From NCBI RefSeq assembly GCF_000219625.1, contig NC_018209.1, positions 1,550,001 to 1,614,000 of the forward strand: a DNA stretch of 64,000 nucleotides. The letters are read 5' to 3'. A program made the position numbers and the translations under genes. Source of the stretch: Zymoseptoria tritici IPO323 (taxonomy: Eukaryota; Ascomycota; Dothideomycetes; Mycosphaerellales; Mycosphaerellaceae). The notes beneath the pieces were generated by a model that was not told the DNA's origin, made no database searches, and saw only the letters and a list, made by a program, of their open reading frames with translations. Below are positions 44,457 to 54,404 of the stretch, one piece after another; position 1 is the stretch's first letter, and each line of letters begins with the position of its first letter.

Positions 44457-45148
44457 GGGGGAGGAGGGCGGGGAATGATCGGAGACGGGAAATGGACGAT
44501 TTTCGTGGCTCATGACATGGAATTTCCTTCTGCGACCGATCTTTGCGCAGTCCACGAGATTCGGTAGCTATCAGATGCAGCGATATGGACTTCAACGAAG
44601 CTGGACGTCATAACGAGGCCTCTTCAAGTTCGGCATCCTGTCAATGCGCAAGTCCGATTCGTTCACGACATGTCTCTGCTGGATCGCCTTTCGGAAGGAC
44701 AACGCTTCGATCATGACAATGCACTCATTCTGTGCATTGTGTCCGGTGTCCCCCTTCTCGGACAAAGAAACGACGACAATGCATTGTTTGGTCAGGAGTC
44801 CGGCTTTTTCGGCACAATGCTCTTCTTCTGGTCAAGCACAATGCTCTTCCTATGCGTATGTGCAGTCGATCACAACGCAGTGTCGTGTCTCGACAACGGA
44901 ATCACCTTCACGATGCCTTTCTCCAGTACGCCCGTCATGGAGTCCTCGCATTACATTTATGCCTTCGATCAGCCCGTCCAAATCCAACATCCCATCAGCT
45001 CTCAAGTGCACCAGACCACCTCGAACAGTTTTCCACCAAGTAAAACCGTTCGAACCGTTCCACGCACACCAAAAGCAGCTGCTCATCCACAACCTCAAAC
45101 ACTCAAGCAGGCCTCAAGACCAACCAACCAAACCACCCAACAGCCACA
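44457..45148. other. Intergenic
   Basis: About 690 bp. Overlapping frames on plus and minus strands look like composition shadows (Pro-rich in several frames over a CCA/CAA-rich leader). The CA-rich stretch just before 45,149 is a typical leader. Confidence 0.5.
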
Positions 45149-45934
45149 ATGTCCGGCTACTACCCCTACTCCGACTACCCCTCCGACCCCTCCTACTTCT
45201 ACCAATCCCGCCCCTCCCGCTCCTCCTCCGCCACCTCTGCCCGCTACCAATCCTCCTCTACCGCCGCTGCATCCCTCTCCTACAGCGAGATGTACGCCCC
45301 CTCCACCCCGTCCTCTTGTTCCCAGAACCCGTACGCCCGCTCTTCCGCTTCGCACCACAACCCTTACTCGTCCTCCACCCGCGACAACCCCTACCTCCCT
45401 AGCATCGACCTCTACGGCTCCTCCTCTTCTCGCGACCCGATGCGTCTAGCGGAGAGCATGCACCCACCTCGCGCCGCCAGCTTGTCCCGCTACCGCGACT
45501 CCGGTCCCCGTCCCAGCACAGCCTCCGACCGCGCCGCCTACGCCGACCCCTACTATCTCGGACCAGGCTACGGTCCCTCTCCGCCACCGCGTCAGCCTTC
45601 GATGTACTCCCGCGCGCCATCTCCGTCCGCGAGGGATGCGTACCTTCCCAACCGTCGACCAAGCTACTTTGACGCGACGGAGCCGAGTAGGGACTTGTAT
45701 GGGTCTAGGAGCGGCACCTACGGTAGCGACAGTTCATACCAGGCGGGATACACCGCTACACGCCCTTCACCGATGATGTATGGGTCGAGACCGTCGACGT
45801 CTTCTGGAGGGTCTTTGCGCAGACCGAGTGGGTATGATGGGTACGAGGGGTATGGAGGGTCTTCGTCACGCTATCCGGACTTGCCGAGTGGGTATGAAGG
45901 CGGAGGGAGTAGGAGAAGGAATGCTTACTATTGA
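45149..45934 (+). CDS. Tyr/Ser/Pro/Arg-rich hypothetical protein (261 aa)
   Basis: A single exon starting in good context (CCACAATGTCCGG). The whole protein is low complexity: an N-terminal Tyr/Pro/Ser stretch (MSGYYPYSDYPSDPSYFYQS), repeated SR/SS pairs, MYAPSTPSS- and MYSRAPSP-like elements, and a Gly/Tyr/Arg-rich C-terminus (GYDGYEGYGGSSSRYPDLP) ending RRRNAYY. No signal peptide or membrane segment. Such disordered proteins occur in RNA-granule or scaffold roles, but nothing here shows function. The open frame with biased but consistent codon use supports a real gene. Confidence 0.7.
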   Translation: MSGYYPYSDYPSDPSYFYQSRPSRSSSATSARYQSSSTAAASLSYSEMYAPSTPSSCSQNPYARSSASHHNPYSSSTRDNPYLPSIDLYGSSSSRDPMRLAESMHPPRAASLSRYRDSGPRPSTASDRAAYADPYYLGPGYGPSPPPRQPSMYSRAPSPSARDAYLPNRRPSYFDATEPSRDLYGSRSGTYGSDSSYQAGYTATRPSPMMYGSRPSTSSGGSLRRPSGYDGYEGYGGSSSRYPDLPSGYEGGGSRRRNAYY

Positions 45935-46494
45935 GTAAGTACGGAGGAGGGCATGAAGAGAGAAAAGTAAGGAGGTAGAGAGGGTCCAGGAGAGTGAAGC
46001 TCATCGAGAAGAAAATCAAGGGAGGACTATGCAGATGGAGGATGAATTGTCTCCACGAGAAGAAAACCAGGGGATGATAATGCAGGTGGAGGATGAAAGA
46101 ATCTCAGCGAGAAGAAAACATGTATGTATACAAAGTTGGCTGATCTTGCCGCTGGATACATTGGAATGCAAAACGCGAACAAAAGCAAATATGTACATTT
46201 GACCTTGGTTGATTTTTAATTTTTTCAACGAGTGATTCACGTTCTGGATGATCGAGAAGATATGTATGTACCCCTGATTGGAAGCGAACGCCGTCGTTTC
46301 TTTGTCTATTGAGGTTGAATCTATCTAAATCTTCTGTAGGTTCGACCGTCCAAGGAAAGGCTTCTTCTGTGCGTCTACTGCGAAGCGAGCGTAGTCTATT
46401 CTATCTGTCATCATTCCTTCATCCATCCAATCGGGTCAATCATATGTCACTCAAGAATATCCACCCCAAGCGATTCTCGGCGGTGCTCAACAGA
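45935..46494. other. Intergenic between convergent genes
   Basis: Contains an imperfect tandem repeat, with GGATGAATTGTCTCCACGAGAAGAAAACCAGGGG-like units at about 46,011-46,130 (three related copies of a GAGAAGAAAA-containing unit). No gene seen. Confidence 0.5.
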
Positions 46495-47349
46495 TCACTG
46501 AGTCTCACTGCAGCCATGATCAGCATTGACCCAACCGGTAAGCCTATTCGCAACATCCGAAGCATAGCAATGCGTGGCAATACCCTCCTCAAGAATTCCA
46601 GAATCCGCGACCGAGCCAGAGTTATAACTTCTCGCAGCCCTATAGTAAGTCCTAGCATCCTCATCATGGAACTGTTCAACCGCCTTGTTAATGCACTGAG
46701 CCATCCCATCGCCCGCAGCAGTCCCAGCGACGCCATCGCGGATCATCTGAGTGATAGGCTCCTGAGGACAAGGGGGCGCCGCTCCGTTTTCGTTACAGGT
46801 AGCTGCACCATCGCGGTCTTGCAAAAGTCCTGGATTGCGAACACCGTTGTCGGTTCCGGGAACACGGACACAGCCACGGCCCACCGGACTCCTGCATCAT
46901 GATGGCGAGGATGAAGCGGTGGTCGACGCCTGTTTCGCCGGAGAATTGCTGAATGGCGTTCCAGATGTCGCCGACTTCTTCGCCGGAGTTGTTGGGTACG
47001 GACCATTGGGCGCAGCTAGTGAACATGGTCGGGTTGTAGTTGTCGAACCTGGAGGGCATGTTAGCTTGGGTTGGCTATGTGCTGGATATAAGGGTGAGTA
47101 TGCTTACATTTCTTAGAAAGAGATCCATCCGGACAGAGCTGGGAAGCTAGAGCCGTCGCCTTTGTACATGATGTACTTGTCCGAGCCGGCACCGATTCCG
47201 TCTTCGACGTTGGCGTAGTTGTAGGTAGCCAGACTGCCGGACACTTTGCCGCCGGCTCTGACTTGGAGATTGGCCTTGCCAGCTGTCGGCATGGCGATGG
47301 CGAGGTGGAGAACAGCAGCGCTGATCAAGAGATGCGAGATAGACAGCAT
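46495..47349 (-). pseudogene. Secreted lysozyme/SLT-like protein gene with stop and frameshift
   Basis: Exon 1 (47,349-47,108) encodes a signal peptide and the start of the mature protein. The intron (47,107-47,049, 59 nt, GTAAGC...GCTAAC...CAG) is phase 2. Exon 2 (47,048-46,495) carries the transglycosylase SLT-like core with the catalytic-type MMQESGG, then CVRVPGTDNGVRNPGLLQ and Cys-rich blocks. Two lesions occur. A TAA at 47,115-47,113 interrupts the run WISF*EM|FDNYN just before the intron. About 7 extra nucleotides near 46,873-46,885 shift the frame directly after ESGG. Family relatives cleave peptidoglycan-like polymers or serve as secreted muramidase-like proteins. Alternative splicing at GTACAA (near 47,170) could bypass the stop but not the frameshift. 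Confidence 0.65.
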
Positions 47350-49086
47350 GTCTTCGTCGAGCCCGAGGCTAGTAGAGCTGCAGGCTTGTGGTAACCTTTG
47401 CTGTGTGGACTGGTGGCCGGCAAGTTCGGTTGAGTCGTTTGGAACGTTGCTGACTGGGCACTTGATCTGATGCAGAGCCTTTGAACAGCGAGAGAATCAC
47501 CTCGATCTTATACTCAAGACCTGAGCTGCCGCACGTTGTGTCCACGCTCATCGGTAAGCCTTTCGATGATGGAGTTGATTCAAATGGCTCAACCATGCCT
47601 ACGCATCAAGGACACACTTGGAGGCTCGTCAGCGTTGCAATGCTCAAGTGAGCACGAAAGCCTCGTGCCCGGCCTCTTTCTACGGAGCCTCTGTCTCCTG
47701 AACGAATGAGGCGGGTTCTTTGATGTCCGCTCCAAACCCGCCGAACATGCTGTTCGAGAAAGACTAGTCTCCATAACATAGCCTCCCGTCATAACCGAGC
47801 AGGGTTACCGGTCAAGGTTAGTATGGTGTATCGTACGAAGAGGTCCTGGCATTGGACGATGTTGTTGATCAAGCCGTCAAGGACGGCGACAATGTGGACC
47901 AGCTGCGCCCAGAAGGCGGAGGAAATTGTCGTCGAAAATCCTCGTTCCCAGGCAGGTCATCATGTTCCAAAATGCGGCGCCAATTCAGCGACTCCCTTCG
48001 TTGCTGTATTGCTCCCACTCCTGCATCGCCACCAAAGCCTTTGTCTTGATCCTTACATTGGAGTATCAGACGCAAAGCGGAGATGGCGACATTGCACCGC
48101 CATTGAACCAGAGGCCTATGCTTCATCCATCTAAGGAAAGGCAGAAACCGCGCGCTGAAGTCTGATCAAGCCGTTAGGACGGAAATGGACCGGACCCCTG
48201 AGCCGTGCATGCTCCAAGAAGGAGGTGCAAACCGACGTCCGACGTGGACAAGTCTCAGCGGAGGGTCCAGTCTCGAGTTCAACGGGGAGAGAGTCGTGAC
48301 ACATGCACAAAGGCTTAGACCACACCTATGGCTCCAAAACTCCCGGTGGCGAGGGTTGTACTATGACAGTCTGTGCGATGGAAGGAGTCCAGGTCATGCC
48401 TTCTGCATGGGCAGTTCAGATCTGCGGCCAAGTATGCCGCCGGCAGTAGCACACACCTGGCACAAGATAGAGGTTCGGATCGAAGTGAGACGTATCGTGT
48501 GACTGGCGGCTGCGGGCAACCGTTCTCCGTACTTGTGCGGAGCATCAGTGTCCCTGCTTACTGCAAGACTCGATTAGACATGGACATCGAAGGACACGGC
48601 TTTGTGTGTATGATAAGAGCAGTCTCTGAAGATCAGAGATCATATTACCGAAATCGTCGCACCGCAGCTGGGAAGATCGATCGACTCGGCATGCCAAAGC
48701 CCGTGCTGGCGTAACGAAGTATGAAGTACGACAGCGTTTATGTGACGCTGGGTAATGTTTCTTACGCCATGCTGTTCCAGTCGTCCAACGTCTAACGTTG
48801 TCTAGGCCTCAATCTTGGCGCTCTCTGATCCACCAGCAGTCTTTGTCTTAGTCATATGCTTTCAGCTTGTTGGTTCTGAGTCGTCCATTTAGTGGGGATG
48901 TTTGCCATTGTCGAATGTGCCAGCAGTTCAGCGAGGGTCATTGCTCTGGATACTCGATTGAAAGTAGTCTGGTATTCGAAATCTCATCGTTCTGAGGGGA
49001 TAAAAATTGAAGAGGCTCAGTCTCTCAGATCTTGGGTATGTGCTCGTGCGGGACTGGTCAACTAGACGACCTCCGTGATGACGATC
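47350..49086. other. About 1.7 kb without a recognisable gene
   Basis: Several 70-110-codon frames overlap on both strands (for example 47,823-48,134 plus and 48,373-48,714 plus) but none shows a domain, signal peptide or conserved motif. Given the damaged genes on both sides, this may be old decayed coding DNA. Confidence 0.45.
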
Positions 49087-50366
49087 TTAATCCCCCCCAT
49101 CAACCAAGTCAACTTCCACGAGTCTGCTCCGGGTATCTCTGCGTCTCAGTCTGACCCGTCTCCGATATGTTCCTTCCCTGTTCTCGCTTGCCGCGTTGAG
49201 CCGCGGCGGAGACGTTGACGGATAGAGGGTAAGAGGAACGCCTCCGTCTACGGGAGGAGATGCATCAGGATGATATTCCAAGAGCGATTCCACAACGTCA
49301 GTCAAATTCATCCTTCTTCGGAAATCCGCGAGTCCGAAGACAAGTTGAGCAACCACAGCGGCGATCCCAAAGACCATAATGGCAGCACTCAACTTCGCGC
49401 TTCGCGAAAAAATGCCGTAGGACCAGACATACACTCTCGCGCGACGAGCAAAGACACGCTCAGGATCCGCTCCCGAAGTATGGCTAGTAGCGTTAAACTC
49501 GAGCATACTCGTAGTTTGCAAAGTCGGAACGAATGCGAAAGCTGAAAGTGCCACCTGGTTCTCCACAGGCATGGGGAAAGCATGCTTTTTATCACCGGTG
49601 GACCAGGCGAGCATGAGGTCGGACAGGAGAACACCAAGGGTGCGATTCGTGAAGAGAGTCCCGTTGTCGTCGATTGACCACGATATGAGTGTCCAAAAGG
49701 GGTGGACACTCGTATCGTATATCCGACTGGTATTCCCTTTTCATGCTCTGCAAGCTTCATCGTTGCTAGAAACACTAGCGAACAGACAACGAAGATGAAC
49801 CAGACTTTTAGCGCCTTTGCGACGACTTGCAGTGCGCGAATCAAGTTGCGACTTTCGAGGCTGTATTTTGCACTCGCACGGCGTCCCAAAGCGGGACTGA
49901 AGTGACTGACACTACAGTCGCCGCGGAAGCACCATGCACTTGCGCCAATCACGTAGCTGCGGAAGTTCAGCACCAGAAGTTTTATTGCAGGAAGCAGCCA
50001 TAGAAGCATGAAAGCTTGGACTCCGATGACTGCTTTCCATGAGTGATGAACGGCCGCGAGAGTCGTCGAAGGCTGAGAGTCTTGAGGGTGCGCGGAGTCC
50101 AGGGGATCGACTTGAGTGTTTGATGACGAGATCGCTGGCGAGTTCGTGGGAAGACTCGGTCGTTTCGTCGACAACGACCGAGTTTGAGCGGACCGTATCA
50201 TATGTGCTACCGCAGACTGTAACTTGTCGTATGGGTTTTTCAAGGCAGAAGAGGCCGCTTTAGACCGATCAGGGAACGATACATCCAGCACGGAACAGGA
50301 GGCATACGTCAAACTCCAAGTCTGTAGAAAGATCGTCAGTGAAGCATATAAAGCGTCAATCAACAA
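49087..50366 (-). pseudogene. Multi-pass membrane protein gene with a frameshift
   Basis: Upstream half (50,366 to about 49,720): MLIDALYASLTIFLQTWSL, a polar linker, then membrane segments around AVIGVQAFMLLWLLPAIKLL and VWFIFVVCSLVFLATMKLA. The same protein continues in another frame (VHPFWTLISWSIDDNGTLF, LMLAWSTGDKK, then membrane segment AAIMVFGIAAVVAQLVFGLA) to 49,087. The switch at about 49,716-49,723 is explained by a 2-nt TA duplication (GGATATACG for GGATACG). The gap is too short for an intron. The architecture (N-terminal TM, long extracellular-like loop, C-terminal TM with basic tail) resembles uncharacterised fungal membrane proteins. Function unknown. Confidence 0.5.
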
Positions 50367-50429
50367 AAAGACTAGATACTTTCAACCACCACGGCGAGCC
50401 CTCTCATCTCCTTGCAACAAACCGCCAAC

Positions 50430-51302
50430 ATGCGCTTCCCACTCCTCCTCACCACCCTCCTCTCCGCCCTCACCTCCGCTAGAATCCTCGTCAGCGACTC
50501 CGCAGCTAAACACGACTCGACCTCCAAGCTCGGTCTTCTGAACCTCGACGGCTAGGGCCGGAAGAGCGGCTGGCCGAAAGGCGTGTCCAACTCGTCTCTC
50601 TTCTTCAAGGTACACCACCGTCCCTCCCTCCGCCATCCTCAAACCCCGACCCAAATCAACGTCTCAGACCTCCACCGACCCCCTCGGCCAACCAGCCGCC
50701 CACGTTCACAAAGCCGCCAACTTCGTCCGCGCCGAATACCATATGCTTGAATTCCACGACCAGCCGGTCAAAGAAAACACGTATTACATCGCCTACGTTG
50801 TTCGATTTGAGACTGCTGCGAGGGGTATGATCGTCTTTCAATGGAAGACCTACGATGAGAAGTTTGTTGTCGATGATGATATCCCCGCGCGGCTGGTGTT
50901 CCAGTCAAACAACGTGCTGTATGCCTCCTCGTCTCCTGCACCATGCAGAAGTCGTGCTGACATGGGAGAAGGGCGTTGGATGTGAAGACCGATCCCAGTA
51001 ACGTGAATAAAGGCACCGAAGCCTGGAAAGGGAAGATCGCACTTGGGAAGACGTATCATTTCGGAATCATCGTGAGCACATCCCAGAAACACGGGTATTT
51101 CCAAATGTACGTCGACGGCCACGACGTTACCGGCAGGATCAAGGGGAATTATCTCCCTGGTGGCACGAAGGGCGCGGCGTCGCCGAAGGTGGGGTTGTAT
51201 GGCGCCGAAGAGGGAGTGCAGGACTCGTATGTTTATGATGTGGTTGTGGGAACGAGGATGAAGGATATCCAGGAGGTGGCGGGAATTCCGGGCGGGTGGT
51301 GA
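50430..51302 (+). CDS. Small secreted polysaccharide-lyase-like protein (PL20-like), about 224 aa
   Basis: Best model has four exons, all phase 0: 50,430-50,489, 50,556-50,609, 50,668-50,913 and 50,988-51,302. Exon 1 again codes 20 residues, a signal peptide (MRFPLLLTTLLSALTSARIL). Without intron 1 (weak donor GTCAGC; CTAAAC; TAG acceptor) a TAG falls in frame at 50,553. Without intron 3 the frame ends at 50,985. The mature part has blocks typical of small beta-jelly-roll lyases: YYIAYVVRFET, MIVFQWKTYDEKFVVD, LGKTYHFGIIVSTSQKHGYF and MYVDGHDV. This suggests a glucuronan-lyase-like (PL20) enzyme acting on polyuronides. If introns 1 and 3 are not spliced, it is a pseudogene. Confidence 0.6.
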
Positions 51303-52397
51303 TGGAGGAAGTTTCGTCGGTGAGTTAGAAAGCCGTCTCGTCGCGAGCGAACAATGCTAGGTCGCGCAATATCGGCGTTGCGCTCTACGCTGTCAGTCGG
51401 ATATGGATCAGAAGCGCTCTGATCCTGTTTGACTGCTGCGTTTCTGCGAATCCAGTGTGCTCCCTGGCGTCAGAATGGCGGCGTAGTCCAAGTCGACCAG
51501 CAGTGAATCCTGAACAGTGGACAGTACCTCCGAGAAGCCAGACTCCGAATCCCCGACTATGCTCTGTTAAGAGCCATACGTAGCGCAGCGTACCGTGAGA
51601 ATGCAGGCGTATATTGCGAAATACGATGGTATTTCTGAGCCGTTCCGACACATGTAGATTGGAGACATCGATGTGTTGATGGCTGGCCAAGGACGCAGCT
51701 TTTCGCCTCCGCTAAGGTATGAAAGTAATTCGCAGCACACAGTGCAAGGACGAGGACTCAGGGCAGTGCGGTGTGCGTCTTAAAACGGTGAGCCACAAGC
51801 GAGCCGAGTTGCGTTCATGTGTGCGATGCAGAGGACAAACGAAAGCCAGGCTTTGAGTCCTCGCCTTGCGCTTCCTTGCCATGTGAGTAGCTTATAGCGC
51901 GGCCGGCGACAGGCTTGGCATGCAATATGTGGAAGACATGAATGACTTCGCATCGCAGCTCGCTCGCATCGGCGAACGGCGTGTATCGTGACCTTGCTCA
52001 GTCTTGACTTCTGCCCGACGATGTTGCAATCTCGGATGGTGATATTGTTGATATCGGAGGAAGGTTCTATGGTTTGAGTTCCAGACAGCATGCATGGAAT
52101 TCGTGCCTCCAACTTATAGAATCGGAACTCCGTGGTTGCCTCGAATGAAAGAGAAGGAATAGCATAAACGGCAGTATCTTCGTGAAGCAACGCATGTGCA
52201 AATTCTGGTATCGATCGATCAGCGCAATCATGCTTCATCAACAAGCGAAGAGAGTACGAGAAGTCCAAACACTATTCCTGTTCAAGAAGTATCCTTTCTC
52301 CCATCCAGCCACTCCATACCCGCCAAGTCTTTCTGTGCACAGTAGCATACCATCAACGCCTTCAAAACGCCATCGTCCATCTGCCGTCACCTCGCAT
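51303..52397. other. Intergenic or decayed coding sequence
   Basis: About 1.1 kb. The minus frame 51,780-52,268 contains INNITIRDCNIVG, faintly like a beta-helix (pectinase/GH28-type) turn, but nothing else supports it. No gene called. Confidence 0.35.
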
Positions 52398-53641
52398 CTA
52401 CTTCCGCAGCACAGCCTCGTACAAACTCGCCAACCCTCCAATCCCCGCACCGATAATCACCGCCCTGTATCCTCCGAAAATTGCACCATCCACCCGTTCC
52501 GCGACAGTGTCGCTAACAAGCCCAAAGTTGACACCTTGGCTGTAGACAAGCCATGTAGCAACAGCCTTGACAACCGCAAACGTCAGCGGATCGACGACAT
52601 ATCCCGTCTTACTCGGCCTGCCTCGCCCACTCGTGTTCCGGTGCGTGAGGTTGAAAAAGTAGCCGAACAGCGCAGGGATAAGGATGGATGTCGTGGCCCA
52701 GAGAAGGGTAGTACTCCACCAGTATCCCGTCAGCAGGATAAACAGATCTGGAAGGAAGACGGAATGGCTGGAAATATGCAGCGCGCTGATGGCGGGGATA
52801 TCAAAAGCGAAGCGAAACGGCAGAATCGCGCGGACGATAGCCAACGCTTCGAGGACGAGGAAGGTGAGATGTACTGCTGGCACGGAGGAGAGGGCATCGC
52901 GAGAGTACTCGATCCAGTCGGAGATGCCGGCATTCTCGTAGAGACGCTCGACGAATTGGGCGACTTGGTTGGATTCGTATTCGACGATGTCGGCGACATC
53001 GGCGGGTGAGGCGGGGATTTCGGGTCTGCGGTCGCGGGTGCTGCGGCGAACGGCGGGTGTGCGGGTTGAGCTTGCGGCGTTGTTGTGGGAGAAGGGAGAG
53101 AGGGCTGAGTCGACTACTGGGCTGAGAGCGGAGGAGACGGCTGATACGGCGTCTTTGGCAGCGGAGATGGGGGAGGGGAAAGCATCGTCGTCTCTACTTT
53201 GTGGGTCAGTAATGGCCGACTGATGTCTCAACATGCACGACACTCACTCGGGCTCCTGCTTGATCTTGGTAGCTCTTCGTCCACGCGCCTTGACCACACT
53301 CTTGACGCCCTCCTCTTCACCACTGGTCGCATTCGGCGCGGCACTGCTGTCGCGGATCTTGAACGGTGTGCTACGACGTCCTGTACCGTAGTATCCCTCG
53401 AACGTCGCATTCTTGGACAAGCGTGTCGCGTTTGTCTGGAGAAACTCATCGAGACTTTCCACGATTTCGTCTTTGAGGAGCGCGGAATCCCTGCGATTGA
53501 AGCATGAATCAGCATCTCGTGCTTGGGCCTCGTGTTCTCCTTCGTGTGTCTCTCGCGGTATACTCACAGTGTCAGTCCAGCCTCTTTGGAAAGATCGACG
53601 AGATCCTGCTTCTTCTTCTTCATGAGCCATGAGTGCGACAT
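52398..53641 (-). CDS. SAP-like N-terminus plus multi-pass membrane protein (371 aa)
   Basis: Three exons: 53,641-53,568, 53,490-53,248 and 53,196-52,398. Introns of 77 and 51 nt have GTGAGT donors, and 1,116 coding nt close in frame. The N-terminus (MSHSWLMKKKKQDLVDLSKE, then SALLKDEIVESLDEFLQTN) fits a SAP-type helix-extension-helix, a DNA/chromatin-binding fold. A basic linker (VKARGRRATKIKQEP) and a disordered Ser/Arg region follow. From about residue 200 come several hydrophobic segments (VHLTFLVLEALAIVRAILPF, DLFILLTGYWWSTTLLW, ILIPALFGYFF, AVIIGAGIGGLASLYEAVL). SAP plus membrane segments suggests the inner nuclear envelope. That is inference from architecture; I know no characterised orthologue by name. 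Confidence 0.8.
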
Positions 53642-54404
53642 CTTGATGTTCGTTCGCGAAGGAGGGCGGGATAGGCGGTAGTGACGAAGTTGTCGCAAAG
53701 CGGTGAGACCGGTATCGTCGTGGTCGCGTAAGTGTGGCGATCACTGTGGTATGTTCGGATGGGCCGTATGTATACACGATGGAGATGTATGTAAGCGTAA
53801 GTGTATGTTTGGTGGGGAAGTGATTGGAGTGGGAGAAGACGCGCCGTGTTGACGACCAAAACAAGAGCCGGTCGCGCCAGTAAATCCCGATACTCGATCG
53901 GGTAAGGCGTTCGCTGACGTAAACTTGGAGATTTCGAGATCAATGCTCCCGTCCAGCTGCTCTCAATGGAACGATCCACGTCCATTGAGCACATGGATCA
54001 AGACGGGAAAGGAAAAGTGCTGGAGATGTCGGAGAGAGCAGCGTGTTTCCGAGTGCTAAAATTATACAGTTGACCATATCGTGTCTTGTAGGGTTTATTA
54101 GACGTTCTTCCACAATCCGCCAAAAGCACCACGTCATTCCCGCGGACTTTCTTTCTCGGGCGAGACGATTTTGGGAAGCATTCCGCCTTCAACGAGACCC
54201 ACCAACGACTGACAACCACATCTCCATCTCCATCGCCTCACCGCCATCACCGCCCCTATCACCGCCGACGCCACCGTCTACGAACCTCATCGCTCCGCTC
54301 GATTGTCCTCCGCCACGACCGACTCTCCCTACAGAATCCATCAAATCTCCGTCACCTCCTCCTAGGCGCATGCGGCAGCCACCGAGGACAGAACATCCTT
54401 CTTC
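53642..54404. other. Divergent promoter region
   Basis: Shared upstream region of the minus-strand SAP/membrane gene and the plus-strand carrier gene. It is TC/CA-rich near 54,220-54,400. No further gene seen. Confidence 0.5.

Noticed and set aside
44181..45449. Pro-rich frames on both strands around 44.2-45.4 kb
   Set aside because: Composition shadows of the amine oxidase 3' end, a CCA-rich leader and the Tyr/Ser-rich protein gene.
51780..52268. Minus-strand frame with a beta-helix-like phrase (INNITIRDCNIVG)
   Set aside because: One phrase is too little for a pectinase call; no signal peptide, no catalytic motifs, no continuing frame.
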